A DNA stretch of 64,000 nt from Periplaneta americana. Lineage: Eukaryota > Arthropoda > Insecta > Blattodea > Blattidae. The DNA lies in assembly GCF_040183065.1 (NCBI RefSeq), contig NC_091122.1, positions 152,487,955 through 152,551,954 on the forward strand, in the 5' to 3' direction. Made by a program: the position numbers and the translations under genes. The notes below the pieces were generated by a model. The model saw only the letters and a list, made by a program, of their open reading frames with translations, did no database searches and was not told the DNA's origin. Shown here one piece after another: positions 1-10,974 of the stretch; position 1 is the first letter of the stretch, and the number at the start of each line of letters is the position of its first letter.

Positions 1-1962
1 AGAAAACATACCGCTCGTGTATCGTACATTATTTTGTGCGAAGATCGTTTATTACATACCTGAAAGAGGAATTTCTAATTAGTTGCAATGAAATCTCTAT
101 CTTGGTTTCTGTTCAATGACGGCAAATGTGCAAAACAAAAATATCTATCTTCAACATTGTTGCTTTAAAATGTTTTCTGTGTTTGCTATACTCCAGCAGG
201 CCGTGATATACGCCTGTCTTTTTTTTCTCTAGTCTATAAATGCGAACTTAAAACAAACGTTAAGGTTTTGTAATGATTTATTTTTAATTTTAATATTTTA
301 ACAATATTATTTATATAACATATTGCAGTAATAACATCGGCAAGTTTGTTGATTTTTTCACGGCTTCCTTAATGTTACTTGCATCACGAATGCAGTAACT
401 TTAGTGGAGTTGTAGAGTTTACTTAATTTTTGCAAATATTTAAAAACAATAATTAACAGTGCAATTTAGGTGAAATTGCAGTGGTAAGTTTCAAATTTAT
501 AATTATTACTATATTGAACGTCTCTAAAAATAATATGTTAAAAGCCTAAAGCAGTAAAATCAATATGTCACTTAAGCGGTAAGAAGAGGGAAATTGTTAT
601 GTGTGTTAGGTTGGGAATACTGAATGTGGAATTTTAGACTTACCGCGGATTTGTTTTTTGCGGAAACCAAACAAATACGCACGATCTCGCACAAAAGATA
701 TTTTTCACGTAATGCTAGTATTTGTTGCAAATGTCAACTTCTTATTGTTAATCATGAGGAATTCCTAATTAATTATAGCCGGTAGTATAATTATGCATGA
801 CGTAATAGAGCAGGAAAAGCCGTAGAGTCATTAGTATATTGCATGCGTAGCGAAGCGAGGTGCTTGTTGACATCAATATTACAGGCCGACGCAAATGATG
901 ATGCGTTTAATGGATGGTAGATTAATAATCTAGAAGATTAATAGGAGAAGCATAGCCACTTAGGCTGCACTGCCCTTGGGTTACTTCCCTGTCGGTCGCG
1001 CTGGCTTCCCTTCGCCCTGGTTTAATTCGTATTGCGTACAACACTTCCAATAAACTCTTCAATCTCTCAAATTACGTCGCTTTCAGAATTCTAGTTTCGG
1101 TTTCATTCATATTTCGTTTCATTCAATTTTTCTTTGTTGAGTATTTTACCTTTGTGCGAGATCGTGCGTATTTGCTTGTTTTCCGCACAGAACCAATACG
1201 CGGTAAGTGTGAAATACCACATTCAGTATTCCCAAAGTAACACACATAACACTTTCCCTCTTTTTACCGCTTAAGCGCGACATTCATTTTACTGCTTTAG
1301 GCTTTTAACATATTATTTTTAGAGACGTTTAACATAGTAATAATTATAAATTGGAAACTTACCACTGCAATTTCACCTAAATTGCAATGTTAATTATTGT
1401 TTCTAGATATTTACAAAAATTAAGTAAACTCTACAACTCCACTAAAGATACTGCATTCGTGATGCAAGTAACATTAAGGAAGCCGTGAAAAAATCAACAA
1501 GATTCCAGATGCCGATGTTATTATTGCAATATGTTATACAAATAATATTGTTAAAATATTAAAATGAAAAATAAATCATTACATAACATTACCATTTGTT
1601 TTAGTTCGCATTTATAGACTGGGGGAAAAAAAAGACAGACGTATATCACGGCCTGCTGGAGTATAGTAAACACAGAAAACATTTTACAGCAACAATATTG
1701 AAGAAAGATATTTTGGTGTTCCGAAGTTGGCGTCATTAAACAGAAACCAACATGAAGATTTTATTGCAACTAATTAGAAATTCGTCTTTCAAGTATGTAA
1801 TAAACGATCTTCGCACAAAATAATGTACGATACACGAGCGGTATGTTTGTTTTCATGTTCTCGGAAATTAAAAAAGCTCAACTACGTTTCGCTTTTTCAA
1901 TCTTTTCCTCGAAAATGAAAACGTCAACATACCGCTCTTGTAACGTATATTAATATTTTTTG
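1..1962. mobile_element. Foldback element with 0.7-kb inverted arms
   Basis: The left arm (1-697) is the reverse complement of the right arm (1151-1850): the right arm opens TTTGTGCGAGATCGTGCGTA and closes with CACGAGCGGTATGTTT. The right arm carries a further tail to 1962 that folds back on itself: 1832-1864 pairs with 1908-1945, around an AT-rich loop that itself contains AAAAAAGC facing GCTTTTT. The left end runs off the window. The spacer 698-1150 is unique here and has no ORF. No coding capacity is visible. A third copy of one arm lies at 57992-58690. I infer a non-autonomous foldback-type DNA element; the superfamily is unknown. Confidence 0.8.
698..1150. other. Spacer between foldback arms, no gene seen
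   Basis: This stretch separates the two inverted arms. It has somewhat higher GC near 960-1020 but no open frame of note, no recognised repeat and no RNA gene that I can support. Confidence 0.5.
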
Positions 1963-2289
1963 TTTTGTGTTACTATCTGTAGTAATATAACGAGAGGTCT
2001 GTGATTTATCTGGGAAATCTCAGACCTCGAGTGACATTTATTAGGACTATTTCGTGAATAAAATAAAAATGTAAATAATATATCCCTAAAATTCGATCAC
2101 AAAATATTAATAATTGTATATTAACGAATACTTAAACCTATTCAGACATCGTGAAGTTGAAATACTCGTAGATGAATATCGATTACTGCAATAAAGAAAT
2201 TCGATGTTATTGTTCAATAATGCCAATTGCGAAACGCGAAATACAGATTCAACAACGTTAATTGCATGTACTGCACTTTTCTTTTATTA
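1963..2289. other. AT-rich intergenic sequence, nothing recognised
   Basis: It lies between the foldback element and the Helitron-like element. I see no ORF, RNA gene or repeat. Confidence 0.5.
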
Positions 2290-3415
2290 TCTATACTAAT
2301 AATAAATCTGTAGCCGACATTTTTCTGGTAATTTTCGAATTTCCAAAAATAATTGATCCTAACATATATAATTAACCACCCTGAAACCGAAAATCGCTTT
2401 TTCGAAATTTTTGTTTGTATGTCTGTCTGTCTGTATGTTTGTTACCTTTTCACGCGATAATGGCTGAACCGATTTCGATGAAAATTGGAATATAAAGTAA
2501 GTTCGTTGTAACTTAGATTTTAGGCTATATGGCATTCAAAATACATTATTTAAAAGGGGTTATAAGGGGGTCTGAATTAAATAAATCGAAATACCTCGCT
2601 TATTACTGATTTTTGAGAAAAATGTTACATAATAAACATTTCTTTAAAATTCATTTCCGGTAAGTTTTATTCTCCGAAAAATTTTGATAGGACTCATATT
2701 TAATGAGATAAATGAGTTTCAAAATTAAAATAACTGCCATCTAAGGCGGTGTAATGAAATAAACAAATGAATTCGTCTATAAGGGGCCTTGGTCAACAAC
2801 AATCTCGAAAGCTATGAATCATAGCCTACAGAGAATGTTTGTTTGTTTGTATGAAGTAATATCGGAAGCTAAATTAAACGATTTGTGTAATTAATTATTA
2901 TTTCACCATTGGAAAGTGTAGTTTCTATATATGGACATAATGATATAATGTTATTGCAGTAACTTCGGAGTGAACTGAGGACAGGTAAGATTAAAATAAC
3001 TTCTTATGCACAAACAACTTGATAGGCTATTCTGTGTATTCGTTTTTGTATTTCTTAAAATAATATTTATCTCAGAGAATTAACGAACCACAAGAGTGTA
3101 TTGATTTAGTATGCAGTAATAATATGTTGGCTTAGCATTCCATTATTTTATAATCCAAATTTTAACTGTGCTCAATTGAATCGTGTTAAAATACATAAAA
3201 TACATATGCATTAAATGCAATGCAAAAGAAAATGGGTAATAAGCCAAGCAGATTATGTTGCGCTGTTGTAAAATGAAATTTGTTCCTCCTGAGATTCAAG
3301 AGCCCCCATAACAAATTAAAAACTTACTTATCGGTGTACATCCGTTATCAACACATTTTTATATAATATAATATAATACGAGTATAATATAATACAATAT
3401 ATTTTAAGTTATTTG

Positions 3416-3570
3416 GAGGGTTCAGAACCATAGTGTCCCAAGCGCCATTTACTGAATACGTAGAAAACAAGGTTAAAATTAAGTTATTATCATAAATCAA
3501 TGGAAAAATATAGCAAGTAAAATAAAGTATACACATTAAATCTAAATGATATGTCAGTATTCATTAAAGT
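3416..3570 (+). repeat. Partial copy of the 59.3-kb TIR element's end
   Basis: GGGTTCAGAACCATAGTG and the following roughly 140 bases match the arms of the TIR element at 59304-60836. The match includes the run ending in AAACTAAATGATATGTCA (here AAATCTAAATGATATGTC). It is absent from Helitron copies 2 and 3, so it is an insertion or recombination product inside copy 1. Its right edge is not clean and the opposite TIR is not seen. Confidence 0.6.
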
Positions 3571-3988
3571 ATGGATGCATGTAATAAAAATTAAGAAACA
3601 TGTTAAAGGAATTGTCATTGCACCAAATGAGTTGTCTCTGGACCAAAATGATCGCATTTTAATTATTTAAATCCAGTTTAAATTAAGTAACATATTAAAC
3701 GATTTATCCTTCTATTAAACACGAATGTTCCCTGGATCAAATGTCCTATTTTAATTGAATCGGTCATTGCAGAAAGGGGATAAGTCATAAAATCTTACTT
3801 TTGAGATAATCAATAAAAACTGTTTTCCTCTTCCAATACTGGAGCAATCCTCATAAATATTTTTTCTTACCTTGTTTATGAGTAGTGAAGTATAATACAT
3901 CATGTTAGACATCTGACATCTCATACACTTTTGTTTAAAGTTGTTTAATCGAACCATGACTTATCCCCTTTCTGCAAGGAATTGTTAA

Positions 3989-3989
<1 letters not shown>

Positions 3990-4022
<33 letters not shown>
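3990..4022. repeat. (AT)n microsatellite
   Basis: A run of alternating AT lies inside the DUF7869 element, just after an inward-facing copy of its terminal motif. Confidence 0.9.
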
Positions 4023-4026
<4 letters not shown>

Positions 4027-4355
4027 ACAATTTTGGGCTAATGTAATATTTGAAAACAAACTAAATGTTAATAATTACAATGATAACGATGTTTTTGTGT
4101 GTAATTACTACATTACTGTCACCATTTACATAATTATTTTTGCATTTTAATCATTATTCTTACTACAGGAATGTACCAATATGTGGTTTTGTATCACAGT
4201 TTTAACTCAAAACTCTACTTTTAAACTAATACTTAAAAACTGCATATAGGAGAGCACAATAAAAATACTCTAAAGTACTACACAAAATCATTTGTTTCAA
4301 TTGTTATAGAGTGTATTGTTAGACGTTGGAAGCCATGTCATTTGTAGATTCCTTG

Positions 4356-5364
4356 TCACAAGGTGGCCAGTTCAGGATCTCTTCGTAAAAGGAAGTGTGT
4401 TCCAATGGAATGTATTGCCTCACTTTCGATACGTCTCCAAGTTTTTTTCTTATTAATGGGAATTTTCCCATTGTATGCTTTTGTGTAAGCATTAATATGC
4501 GTCCAGAACCGGGTTTTTTTCATACAGAATCTGTGTTTCCTCATTTCACTACCAATGAACAAACTGACAGTCACACATCCTGTATCATCTTTAGAGTAAA
4601 CAAATTCACTGAATCGTGCTGAAGAAAACATGTTCTTATCTTTCCCTTTCTTCCTCAGTGTGTCTAATGAGCAGGTGGTTTTCTTGTAATGCTCTGGCCA
4701 CCAGTATTTAAAATTCAAAATATCATCAGTAGTAACTGATTCTGCAGAAAATCTGTTGTTTGTGTTTGCCTGGTGGATCAAGGTATTGTATTGGTCTGCC
4801 TCATTTACCCTGTCTGTCTTCCTTAGTTTGCGCTTCACTACACCAAAGTTACGGTCACAGGGACGAAATGAATGGCATCTTTGTGGAAAATAATGCATTA
4901 TTTTGTTAAATCTCCCCATTTGGATCAGTGCAAGCAACAATCGAATTAAGGTATGATTTTTATTTTTCCCTCCACAGTTATCAGAGAAAAGATACAATTC
5001 CTTGACTGAAGAAGGGACATTATTTTCAATGTAGTTCAGAAGGAACACACTTCATTTGAAGATTTGTGGCCTATACCTTCATGATAGGAATAGAAGTGCG
5101 CCGTATAGTCTTTGAAATTGTGAATGTTGAAAATTGATGACCCAAAGTTGCGTCTAAACAAACAATGAGTAGTTTCTTATCCACATTGTTCTCCAGTCGT
5201 ACGGGCTGCTACAGCCTTCCCAATAGAAATGACGTTCCAATGCCTTCAGTTAATTTTTCTTATTTACATTTCTGCGGTAGTTAATTTCATTGCGTTTACG
5301 TTTACCACTAATAACACAGTTTTCTTCCCTTGGGTCACTTACTACTTCTAGCTTATCTGTCATT
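4356..5364 (-). pseudogene. DUF7869-type protein gene, frameshifted and internally deleted
   Basis: The frame may begin at the ATG at 5362-5364. It gives an N-terminal basic stretch with KRKR (possible nuclear signal) and, after a frame break, the phrase AARTTGEQCG. A gap follows, then FNIHNF, HFYSYHEG and SNEVCSF, one more frameshift near 5048, and an open 230-codon frame to 4356. That frame holds LYLFSDNCGGKNKN at about residues 19-32 and HSFRPCDRNFG at about 60-70. Conserved Asp in the SDNCGG block and an RNase H-like layout would fit a nuclease or transposase, but that function is inference. DUF7869 is an uncharacterised family known mainly from arthropod and other metazoan proteins. The gene cannot make a full product as written. 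Confidence 0.75.
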
Positions 5365-5692
5365 TTCCTTATCAGCTGATGGGCGCGTAACTCATTAGAT
5401 CCGCTGCACTCAGTTGCGTCACGTCGTCAGTGCAGGAAGAAGGTAAGTCGCTGACTTGTCTCCTTTCTGCAATGACTGCGCTGCTTATGGTACTCTGTTT
5501 TGCGTTGAGAATGAGCAAATTTGTCCCATTTCTGTATGGAAATGTGTGTCTAGGTCTGGAGAAAACAATGGCACTCTTAACTCATTTTCGCGTTTTTCAT
5601 GACTTATCCCCTTTCTGCAATGACCGATTCAATTATGTAATTACTTTATATTCATTTCTAACGGGTGTAGCGGAGCGCACGGGTACGGCTAG

Positions 5693-6640
5693 TTATAACA
5701 TAAACACATTTTCATTATCTGCTGAAATCATAATTTAATTTAACAGTAACAGTGGGGACAGCTATATACCAATGCTTATGTATTCACAGCGAGATATGTT
5801 GCTACACAGTGAATGCATCTCTGTATAGATAGACCCAATTAAAATACGAATTTTATTACGTCATACGGAAGGCAGTTTGATCAAAGACCTTATTATTACT
5901 ATGCAAAGTCTTTGGGTTTGATATGCGATGATGTTACATAAATTTGAACATCTGACTTTCTATTAATTGTTTCATTTCATTCACAAAATACAAATTTTAT
6001 GGGCTATAATTATTATAGTTTAAGTTACCTGTGGGAGCAGGACCAATGTCAGCTGTCGACCGTTACTAACAATCAGTGCTACACGAAAGCATTTTTTATA
6101 GCTCGACAAACGCGTTCTCGATGTAGTGTGTAACGGAACTAAAGCTGCACCTACACAGTTCAATATTCCAATCGCGTATGCGTGCAATCTGGGAAGAATA
6201 TTGAAAGAATCAACTTTGAAAGGTACGTTCAATTAAGATGCATGAAGATTTTGTGTCTACATGGTGCGCCGTTTTGAATGTCGTCTTCACTGTGTAAATA
6301 TATTAATTAATATTAAATATAAATTTTGCATTCATTGCTTTAAAGTTGAAAGAAAAGTTTAACCGTGTAGTTGCATCTTAATGTATTCATGATCATCAAT
6401 TTACGGGGAAACAGTTGGCGACAACGACTAAACAAAAGAACGACCATGCGATAAATTGATAGCGATAAATCTAGCTGCAAAAATTATCGCAAAGTGTGAC
6501 TGTGATTGGTTGGAATTCAAAATTTCATTACACGTCATTGGTCGAAAATTGAATGACGTCATATAAACGAAATAGTCATTGTAAACGTTCTTGTTTTGTT
6601 TGAATGGACATAATTAATTTGTTTTTTCGATGTATGTATA
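5693..6640. other. Intergenic, no gene recognised
   Basis: Several short open frames of 60-70 codons occur on both strands. None resembles a protein I know and none has supporting context. Confidence 0.5.
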
Positions 6641-6654
6641 CATATTTCTGGTAG

Positions 6655-6714
6655 CATGGAAGAGAAGGCCTGATGGCCTTAACACCACCAGAATAAATAA
6701 ATGTATAATTATAA

Positions 6715-6793
<79 letters not shown>

Positions 6794-6800
6794 GTATTAT
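6655..6800 (+). repeat. Retroelement 3'-tail module plus (ATT)n
   Basis: The block reading GAGAAGGCCTGATGGCCTTA, then ACACCACCAGAATAAATAAA, precedes an (ATT)n run from about 6716 to 6800. A diverged version (GGCCATCTCACCACCAGAAA) sits at 55287-55330 next to a (TTTA)n run. A recurring block ending in a simple repeat suggests a LINE or SINE 3' end, but no coding part is present. Confidence 0.55.
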
Positions 6801-6917
6801 AGGTAGTACTTTTGAAGTTAGTTACGTCTAAGAATACCACTATTGTGTACTATTCCTAAATGTACATACGTATATTATTGGTTCCAATTACTCAAACGTG
6901 TAAGGACAAATGGCGCA

Positions 6918-7066
6918 AATGTTCTCCCCAACAGGTAAATGTCAAGTAATCTGTGGCGAATCCTCGGCCTCAACTCGCCGAATACCACCTCAATATCACA
7001 AATTCCATCGATGCTAAATAACCTAGCCGTTGATACAGCGTCGTTAAATAACCAACTAAAAAAAAC
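6918..7066 (+). mobile_element. SINE 3' half (family B)
   Basis: The sequence TGGCGAATCCTCGGCCTCA through AACCAACTAAAAAA is the 3' body and tail of a tRNA-derived SINE. Reverse-strand pieces of the same body lie at 23690-23878. The tRNA-like head with A and B boxes is missing, so this copy is 5' truncated. The last 60 bases resemble the tail of SINE family A (22030-22284). Confidence 0.7.
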
Positions 7067-7491
7067 GTTCACTAACCTATACCCAAAATCGAGACAAAAA
7101 AAATTGAACTAGAGAGTTTATCACCGTTTGATCTTTACGAAATAAATCAGAATATTATGTTTACCACTTGCCATTTCAATATTGTCTATTGATTTTCCAT
7201 ACATAACAATGCATTTCTTGAATCCTTTCTCGACATTTCATACAGATCTGTTGGTGCTGAGTTCTATAATGTACTTTTCCTTTTAATGTATTACCTACGT
7301 TTGTTACTACAACAGATTCCCAATAGAACTGCCTTTATTTCCATAAACTAATGCACGATTTTTGCCTTTTGAATGTTCAATAATTCTATTTTATTATATG
7401 CTTCGAATTATAAAAAGCAAAGTTCAACCTGCGAGATAGTGAATCTGAGCGATTTTAGAGCGCAAATGTTTTTTTTTTTTTTGTTCTGTTT
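7067..7491. other. Intergenic, no gene recognised
   Basis: Low-complexity T-rich runs and no supportable ORF or RNA gene. Confidence 0.5.
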
Positions 7492-8143
7492 GTTTATTTT
7501 CAACCGTTTCTCAATTATAAGGTCAAACATTTAATTCACAATTGAGGTCACTTATTTCATTACGATCATAAAAATATTAGTAATAGTAATTTATTCCCAC
7601 TACCTTTTATTAGAACAAATGCTCAAAATGTCCGCCTCTTGAACACAAACATACCTGGGAGCGTTTTCTAACAACCATGTACACACTAATTAACAGTCTG
7701 TTTTTTGTCTGATGTTTTCTACAGTTGCATCAATTCGTTACAGCAGAACATCTCTGTATGTAACATTTGTAGCGTACACCTTTTCTGTCACACAGCCCCA
7801 TAAAAAGTCCACGGTCTTTAAGTCTGGGGATCGTACCAGCCAAACCACAGGATCTCCACCCTCTATCCATTGACCTGGATAATGTTCATCTAACCGACAA
7901 ACAGGTAGTACGAAATATGCAAGTGCCACATCCAACTGGACACCACAATTATGTTGATGTGTACTGAGAAATACGTCGTCCAGCAATGTACTCCTATACA
8001 ATGCGCTTCCTATTCTCTCTGCCAGCACATATGAACCATTTAAACTGCCACCAACAATTCCAGTTCAGATGTTAGCACTAGATCACTTTAATTGTGAACT
8101 AAATACTTGCCTTCTTATAACTGTGAAACGGTTGCAAATTAAC
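7492..8143 (-). mobile_element. Tc1/mariner-type element, deletion derivative
   Basis: Diverged terminal inverted repeats start near GTTTATTTTCAACCGTTTCT (7492) and, on the other strand, GTTAATTTGCAACCGTTTCA (from 8143). Similarity extends about 50 bp inward. Between them is the C-terminal part of a DDE transposase on the minus strand. At about 650 bp it is half the length of an autonomous member, and the N-terminal DNA-binding part is missing. Confidence 0.7.
7614..8028 (-). pseudogene. Tc1/mariner-type transposase, C-terminal fragment
   Basis: The minus-strand frame contains LDEHYPGQWIEGGDPVVW, then RSPDLKTVDFLWGCV and EKVYATNV. This is the region around the second and third catalytic acidic residues of insect DDE transposases of the IS630/Tc1/mariner group. 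The usual WPARSPDL is altered to WLVRSPDL. The frame runs past an in-frame stop near 7738 into sequence resembling the usual C-terminal end. The helix-turn-helix domain is absent, so this is a relic. Confidence 0.75.
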
Positions 8144-8369
8144 AAAAATTACAAAGGACTTTTCTGCTATTAACATTGCTTTGATATATCCCATTCTCGG
8201 TTAAAGTTATCTTTTGAATCACTCTCTTTAAAGCTTGCATTTCTGCCAATGCTGGGGTGAATATGAAAAACTTTCTACGTAGCGAAGGCAGTTTCTACTT
8301 CAGCCAATCCCGGCAAACTGGGAATTCCAATGAAAAAGTATTTCAGAAATATTTGTTTATTATTATATT

Positions 8370-9243
8370 AGGGTTTGGAATTGAACGGGTTACATCAGCT
8401 GCTTGTCTATACGGATGACATAAATATGTTAGGAGAAAATCGACAAACGATTGAGGAAAACACGGGAATTTTACTTGAAGCAAGTAAAGAGACAGGTTTG
8501 GAAGTAAATCCCGAAAAGACTAAATATATGATTATGTCTCGTGACAAGAATATTGTACGAAATGGAAATATAAAATTTGGAAATTTATCCTTTGAAGAGG
8601 TGGAAAAATTCAAATACCTGGGAGCAACAGTAACACATATAAATGATACTCGGGAGGAAATTAAACACAGAATAAATATGGGAAATGCCTGTTATTATTC
8701 GGTTGAGAAGCTTTTATCATCCTGTCTGCTGTCAAAACATCTGAAAGTTAGAATTTATAAAACAGTTAGTCTATATTACCGGTTGTTCTTTATGGTTGTG
8801 AAACTTGGACTCTCACTTTGAGAGAGGAACATAGGTTAAGGGTGTTTGAGAATAAGGTGCTTAGGAAAATATTTGGGGCTGAAAGGGATGAAGTTACAGG
8901 AAAATGGAGAAAATTACACAACACAGAACTGCACGCATTGTATTCTTCACCTGACATAATTAGGAACATTAAATCTAGACGTTTGAGATGGGCAGGACAT
9001 GTAGCACGTATGGGCGAATCCAGAAATGCATATAGAGTGTTAGTTGGGAGGCCGGTGGGAAAAAGACCTTTGGGGAGTCCGAGACGTAGATGGGAAGATA
9101 ATATTAAAATGGATTTGAAGGAGGTGGGATATGTTGATAGAGACTGGATTGATCTTGCTCAGGATAGGGACCAATGGCAGGCTTATGTGAGGGCGGCAAT
9201 GAACCTTCGGGTTCCTTAAAAGCCAGTAAGTAAGTAAGTAAGA
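8370..9243 (+). mobile_element. RTE-like LINE, 5'-truncated copy A1
   Basis: The copy begins inside the reverse transcriptase, just before motif C (here YTDD in place of YADD), and runs to the stop after NLRVP at 9217-9219. It then ends with TTAAAAGCCAGTAAGTAAGT, a (GTAA)n tail. Six more copies of this family lie in the window (20728, 21371, 40790, 49639, 52079, 56600). 5' truncation and a simple-repeat tail fit target-primed reverse transcription. Confidence 0.85.
8375..9219 (+). pseudogene. RTE-like reverse transcriptase C-terminal part, one frameshift
   Basis: Frame 1 (8375-8821) holds [36 protein letters not shown] and KVRIYKTV. A short insertion at about 8767 shifts the frame. Frame 2 (8818-9219) continues with VFENKVLRKIFGAERDEVT, SRRLRWAGHVARMGE and PRRRWEDNIKMDLKEVGY. 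The tail region after the RT is typical of RTE-type elements. No endonuclease is present. Confidence 0.85.
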
Positions 9244-9539
9244 CATAGACATGGCTCTAAAATTAAGTATTCTAATGTTTTATTTTCAAAAGGAAAATAT
9301 TTTACAAATTTTATGGGCATTGAATGAAAGTCGTCTTGGTTGGGTAATAGGTACTGTTTTATTTCCGGAAAGTTTGCAGCACTTGCTCATAAAGAGATCA
9401 GCTATTAATGTATGTTTTTAAAGGAGCTGTTGTTGAAGAAATATTTTAAGAATCTACACTTTACACTGATAATTCCTGAGCTTCAGAATCAAGATACATT
9501 TTACTCAGTACTAAATTCTTTCTGCAACTTATTTCACTA

Positions 9540-9740
9540 CTTTTGGTTAATAACAAGGTTTAGCATTTTGTCAGTCAAGTGATTAATTTTCAAGTAAACT
9601 ATTTTTAAAAGTTTGGTAATTGCATTATTTTTACTTCCGAGTGAAACATTTTTTTACTTATCTATTATTGTAGTTAATTTTCCCGTAAAAGTGTTAATCT
9701 AATTTGTCATTGAAGTTTTATTAATGGAAGGACTTTTTTA
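9540..9740. repeat. Degenerate ~50-bp tandem repeat, left block
   Basis: Loose units of the type 'GTCATTGAAGT...TTAATTTTCCCGTAAA' recur at about 40-50 bp spacing (GTAAAC-like cores near 9597, 9645 and 9686). The same repeat continues at 10975-11320, on the far side of the Penelope fragment. Confidence 0.5.
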
Positions 9741-10120
9741 AAAGAGAACCTTAGTCCAAATATGCAAATTTCAGATATTAAGCATAATATTGTAGCGGAT
9801 ATCTACTGAATTAGTTGTTAGGGGAAAAACATCACAGGCCTATGTTATAGGAGTGAAAATTTTGAGAGGTTTTCATAAAACAACCGTAATCCAGAAACTT
9901 ATTTTGTGAAAACACTTCTTGTCCAGCCAGGACGATGGTAGCATTTACAAATATCCCATTCATATCATCTTGAAACATTTATCCATAAAATTTTTAACTG
10001 TAGTATATTGCCAGTACTGCTTGTTACATACGCAGCAAAAGCCGCCGCAGAGAAAAATACTTTCGCACGTGAATTGTTGTTTTAGTTATGGAGTCATTTT
10101 AGGTGCAGAAGTAACTCCTT
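9741..10120. other. Intergenic, no gene recognised
   Basis: An open frame at 9919-10122 has no recognisable features. Nothing else is supported. Confidence 0.4.
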
Positions 10121-10618
10121 AGAAGAAACGTAAGTGAGATCGCATCCTCATTCAGAAAACAGAAATACAACATAGCATATAGAACAGAAAATACATTACA
10201 AAGACACCTCAACACACAAACAACACAAACAAATAAATACAACCACACAGGCGTATACAAACTCACATGCAATAGTTGCGACAGTTTCTACATTGGACAG
10301 ACAGGCAGATCATTCCAAACTCGATACAAAGAACACATTAAAGGAATAACCAGAGGACATAATGCATCTACATATGCCGAACACATAACTAGTGCTAACC
10401 ACACATACAATAACATAAATACAGACATGGAAATCCAACACATGCAACCCATAAACCAAAAACTCAACACACTAGAACAATATGAAATATACAGACACAC
10501 TAAAACACACCCCAATCAAATTCTCAACACACAGATCAATTTCGGAACACACACACTATTTGATACAACTCTTCATCACACGAACGCACCCACACATCAG
10601 GCAGCAAATTTGAGATAG
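10121..10618 (+). pseudogene. Penelope-like GIY-YIG endonuclease domain
   Basis: One frame reads through IASSFRKQKYNIAYRTENTL, then GVYKLTCNSCDSFYIGQTGR, then SFQTRYKEHIKG and KLNTLEQYEIYRH to a TAG at 10616-10618. GVY...FYIGQTGR...R..EH is the GIY-YIG nuclease core with a zinc-finger-like C-x2-C in front. This is the characteristic C-terminal domain of Penelope-like retroelements. The domain is open over about 165 codons, so this copy is fairly recent, but it lacks a start and the RT. Confidence 0.85.
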
Positions 10619-10720
10619 CGCCGAGATCCTAGTAGGCTCTGAGGATGGTGTCGAATAGTACCGAAACAGCTGTAAGCCGCACATGCATACATAATTAACA
10701 CGAGTAAGATCGCCATTTAA
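10121..10720 (+). mobile_element. Penelope-like element, 3' fragment
   Basis: The fragment holds the end of a Penelope-like ORF (GIY-YIG endonuclease) with about 100 bp of 3' sequence. The reverse transcriptase part is absent. It sits between two blocks of the same ~50-bp degenerate repeat, which suggests insertion into a pre-existing array. Confidence 0.8.
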
Positions 10721-10974
10721 TCAATTATTTAGAATTTGTTTCTTAAAACAACCCCTGTTCACAATTACCTGCATTTACACACGTATTTTTATCAGGCAAT
10801 TTAAGTTACAAATGTATTTCAGTTTTCCCGGTTTCTACAACACTTTAAGAAATGGCATGATGCATTTCATACTTGAAGTGTCAACAATACCCATGTCAGG
10901 TAGTTTTTTGTTTCTCCTGAAAATGTATGTTTTTGGACTTTGGTTTTTTTTTAACCTTCCATTTTCCCGCAAGC

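Larger units (their letters stand above)
3757..5630 (-). mobile_element. TIR transposon carrying a DUF7869-type gene, TSD AATT
   Basis: A perfect 32-bp terminal inverted repeat, starting GAATCGGTCATTGCAGAAAG, occupies 3757-3788 and 5599-5630. It is flanked by AATT at 3753-3756 and 5631-5634. The matching Helitron copy has the uninterrupted site at 29190-29193 with a single AATT. The element is 1,874 bp and encodes, on the minus strand, a decayed protein with the DNCGGKNKN block typical of DUF7869 proteins. Extra copies of the terminal motif lie inside at about 3955-3976 and 5451-5475. I infer a cut-and-paste transposon, probably a deletion derivative. I cannot place it in a named superfamily. 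Confidence 0.85.
2290..5692 (+). mobile_element. Helitron-like element, copy 1, interrupted by a TIR transposon
   Basis: The 5' end is TCTATACTAATAATAAATC directly after an A (2289), and the 3' end reads GGGTACGGCTAG followed by T (5693). These are the expected A|TC...CTRR|T Helitron limits with no target duplication. The short palindromic GC-rich stretch GTAGCGGAGCGCAC sits just upstream of the 3' end. Copies 2 and 3 at 27261-29251 share both ends. Without the 1,874-bp insertion at 3757-5630 the element would be about 1.5 kb and has no Rep/helicase, so it is non-autonomous. It also holds a (GTCT)n tract near 2417 and a TATAA-rich tract at 3361-3402. Confidence 0.75.

Noticed and set aside
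2290..5692. LTR retrotransposon or endogenous virus
   Set aside because: No long direct terminal repeats, primer-binding site, gag/pol protease or integrase was seen here or anywhere in the window.
10288..10515. 75-codon minus-strand frame at 10.3-10.5 kb
   Set aside because: Antisense shadow of the Penelope GIY-YIG domain.
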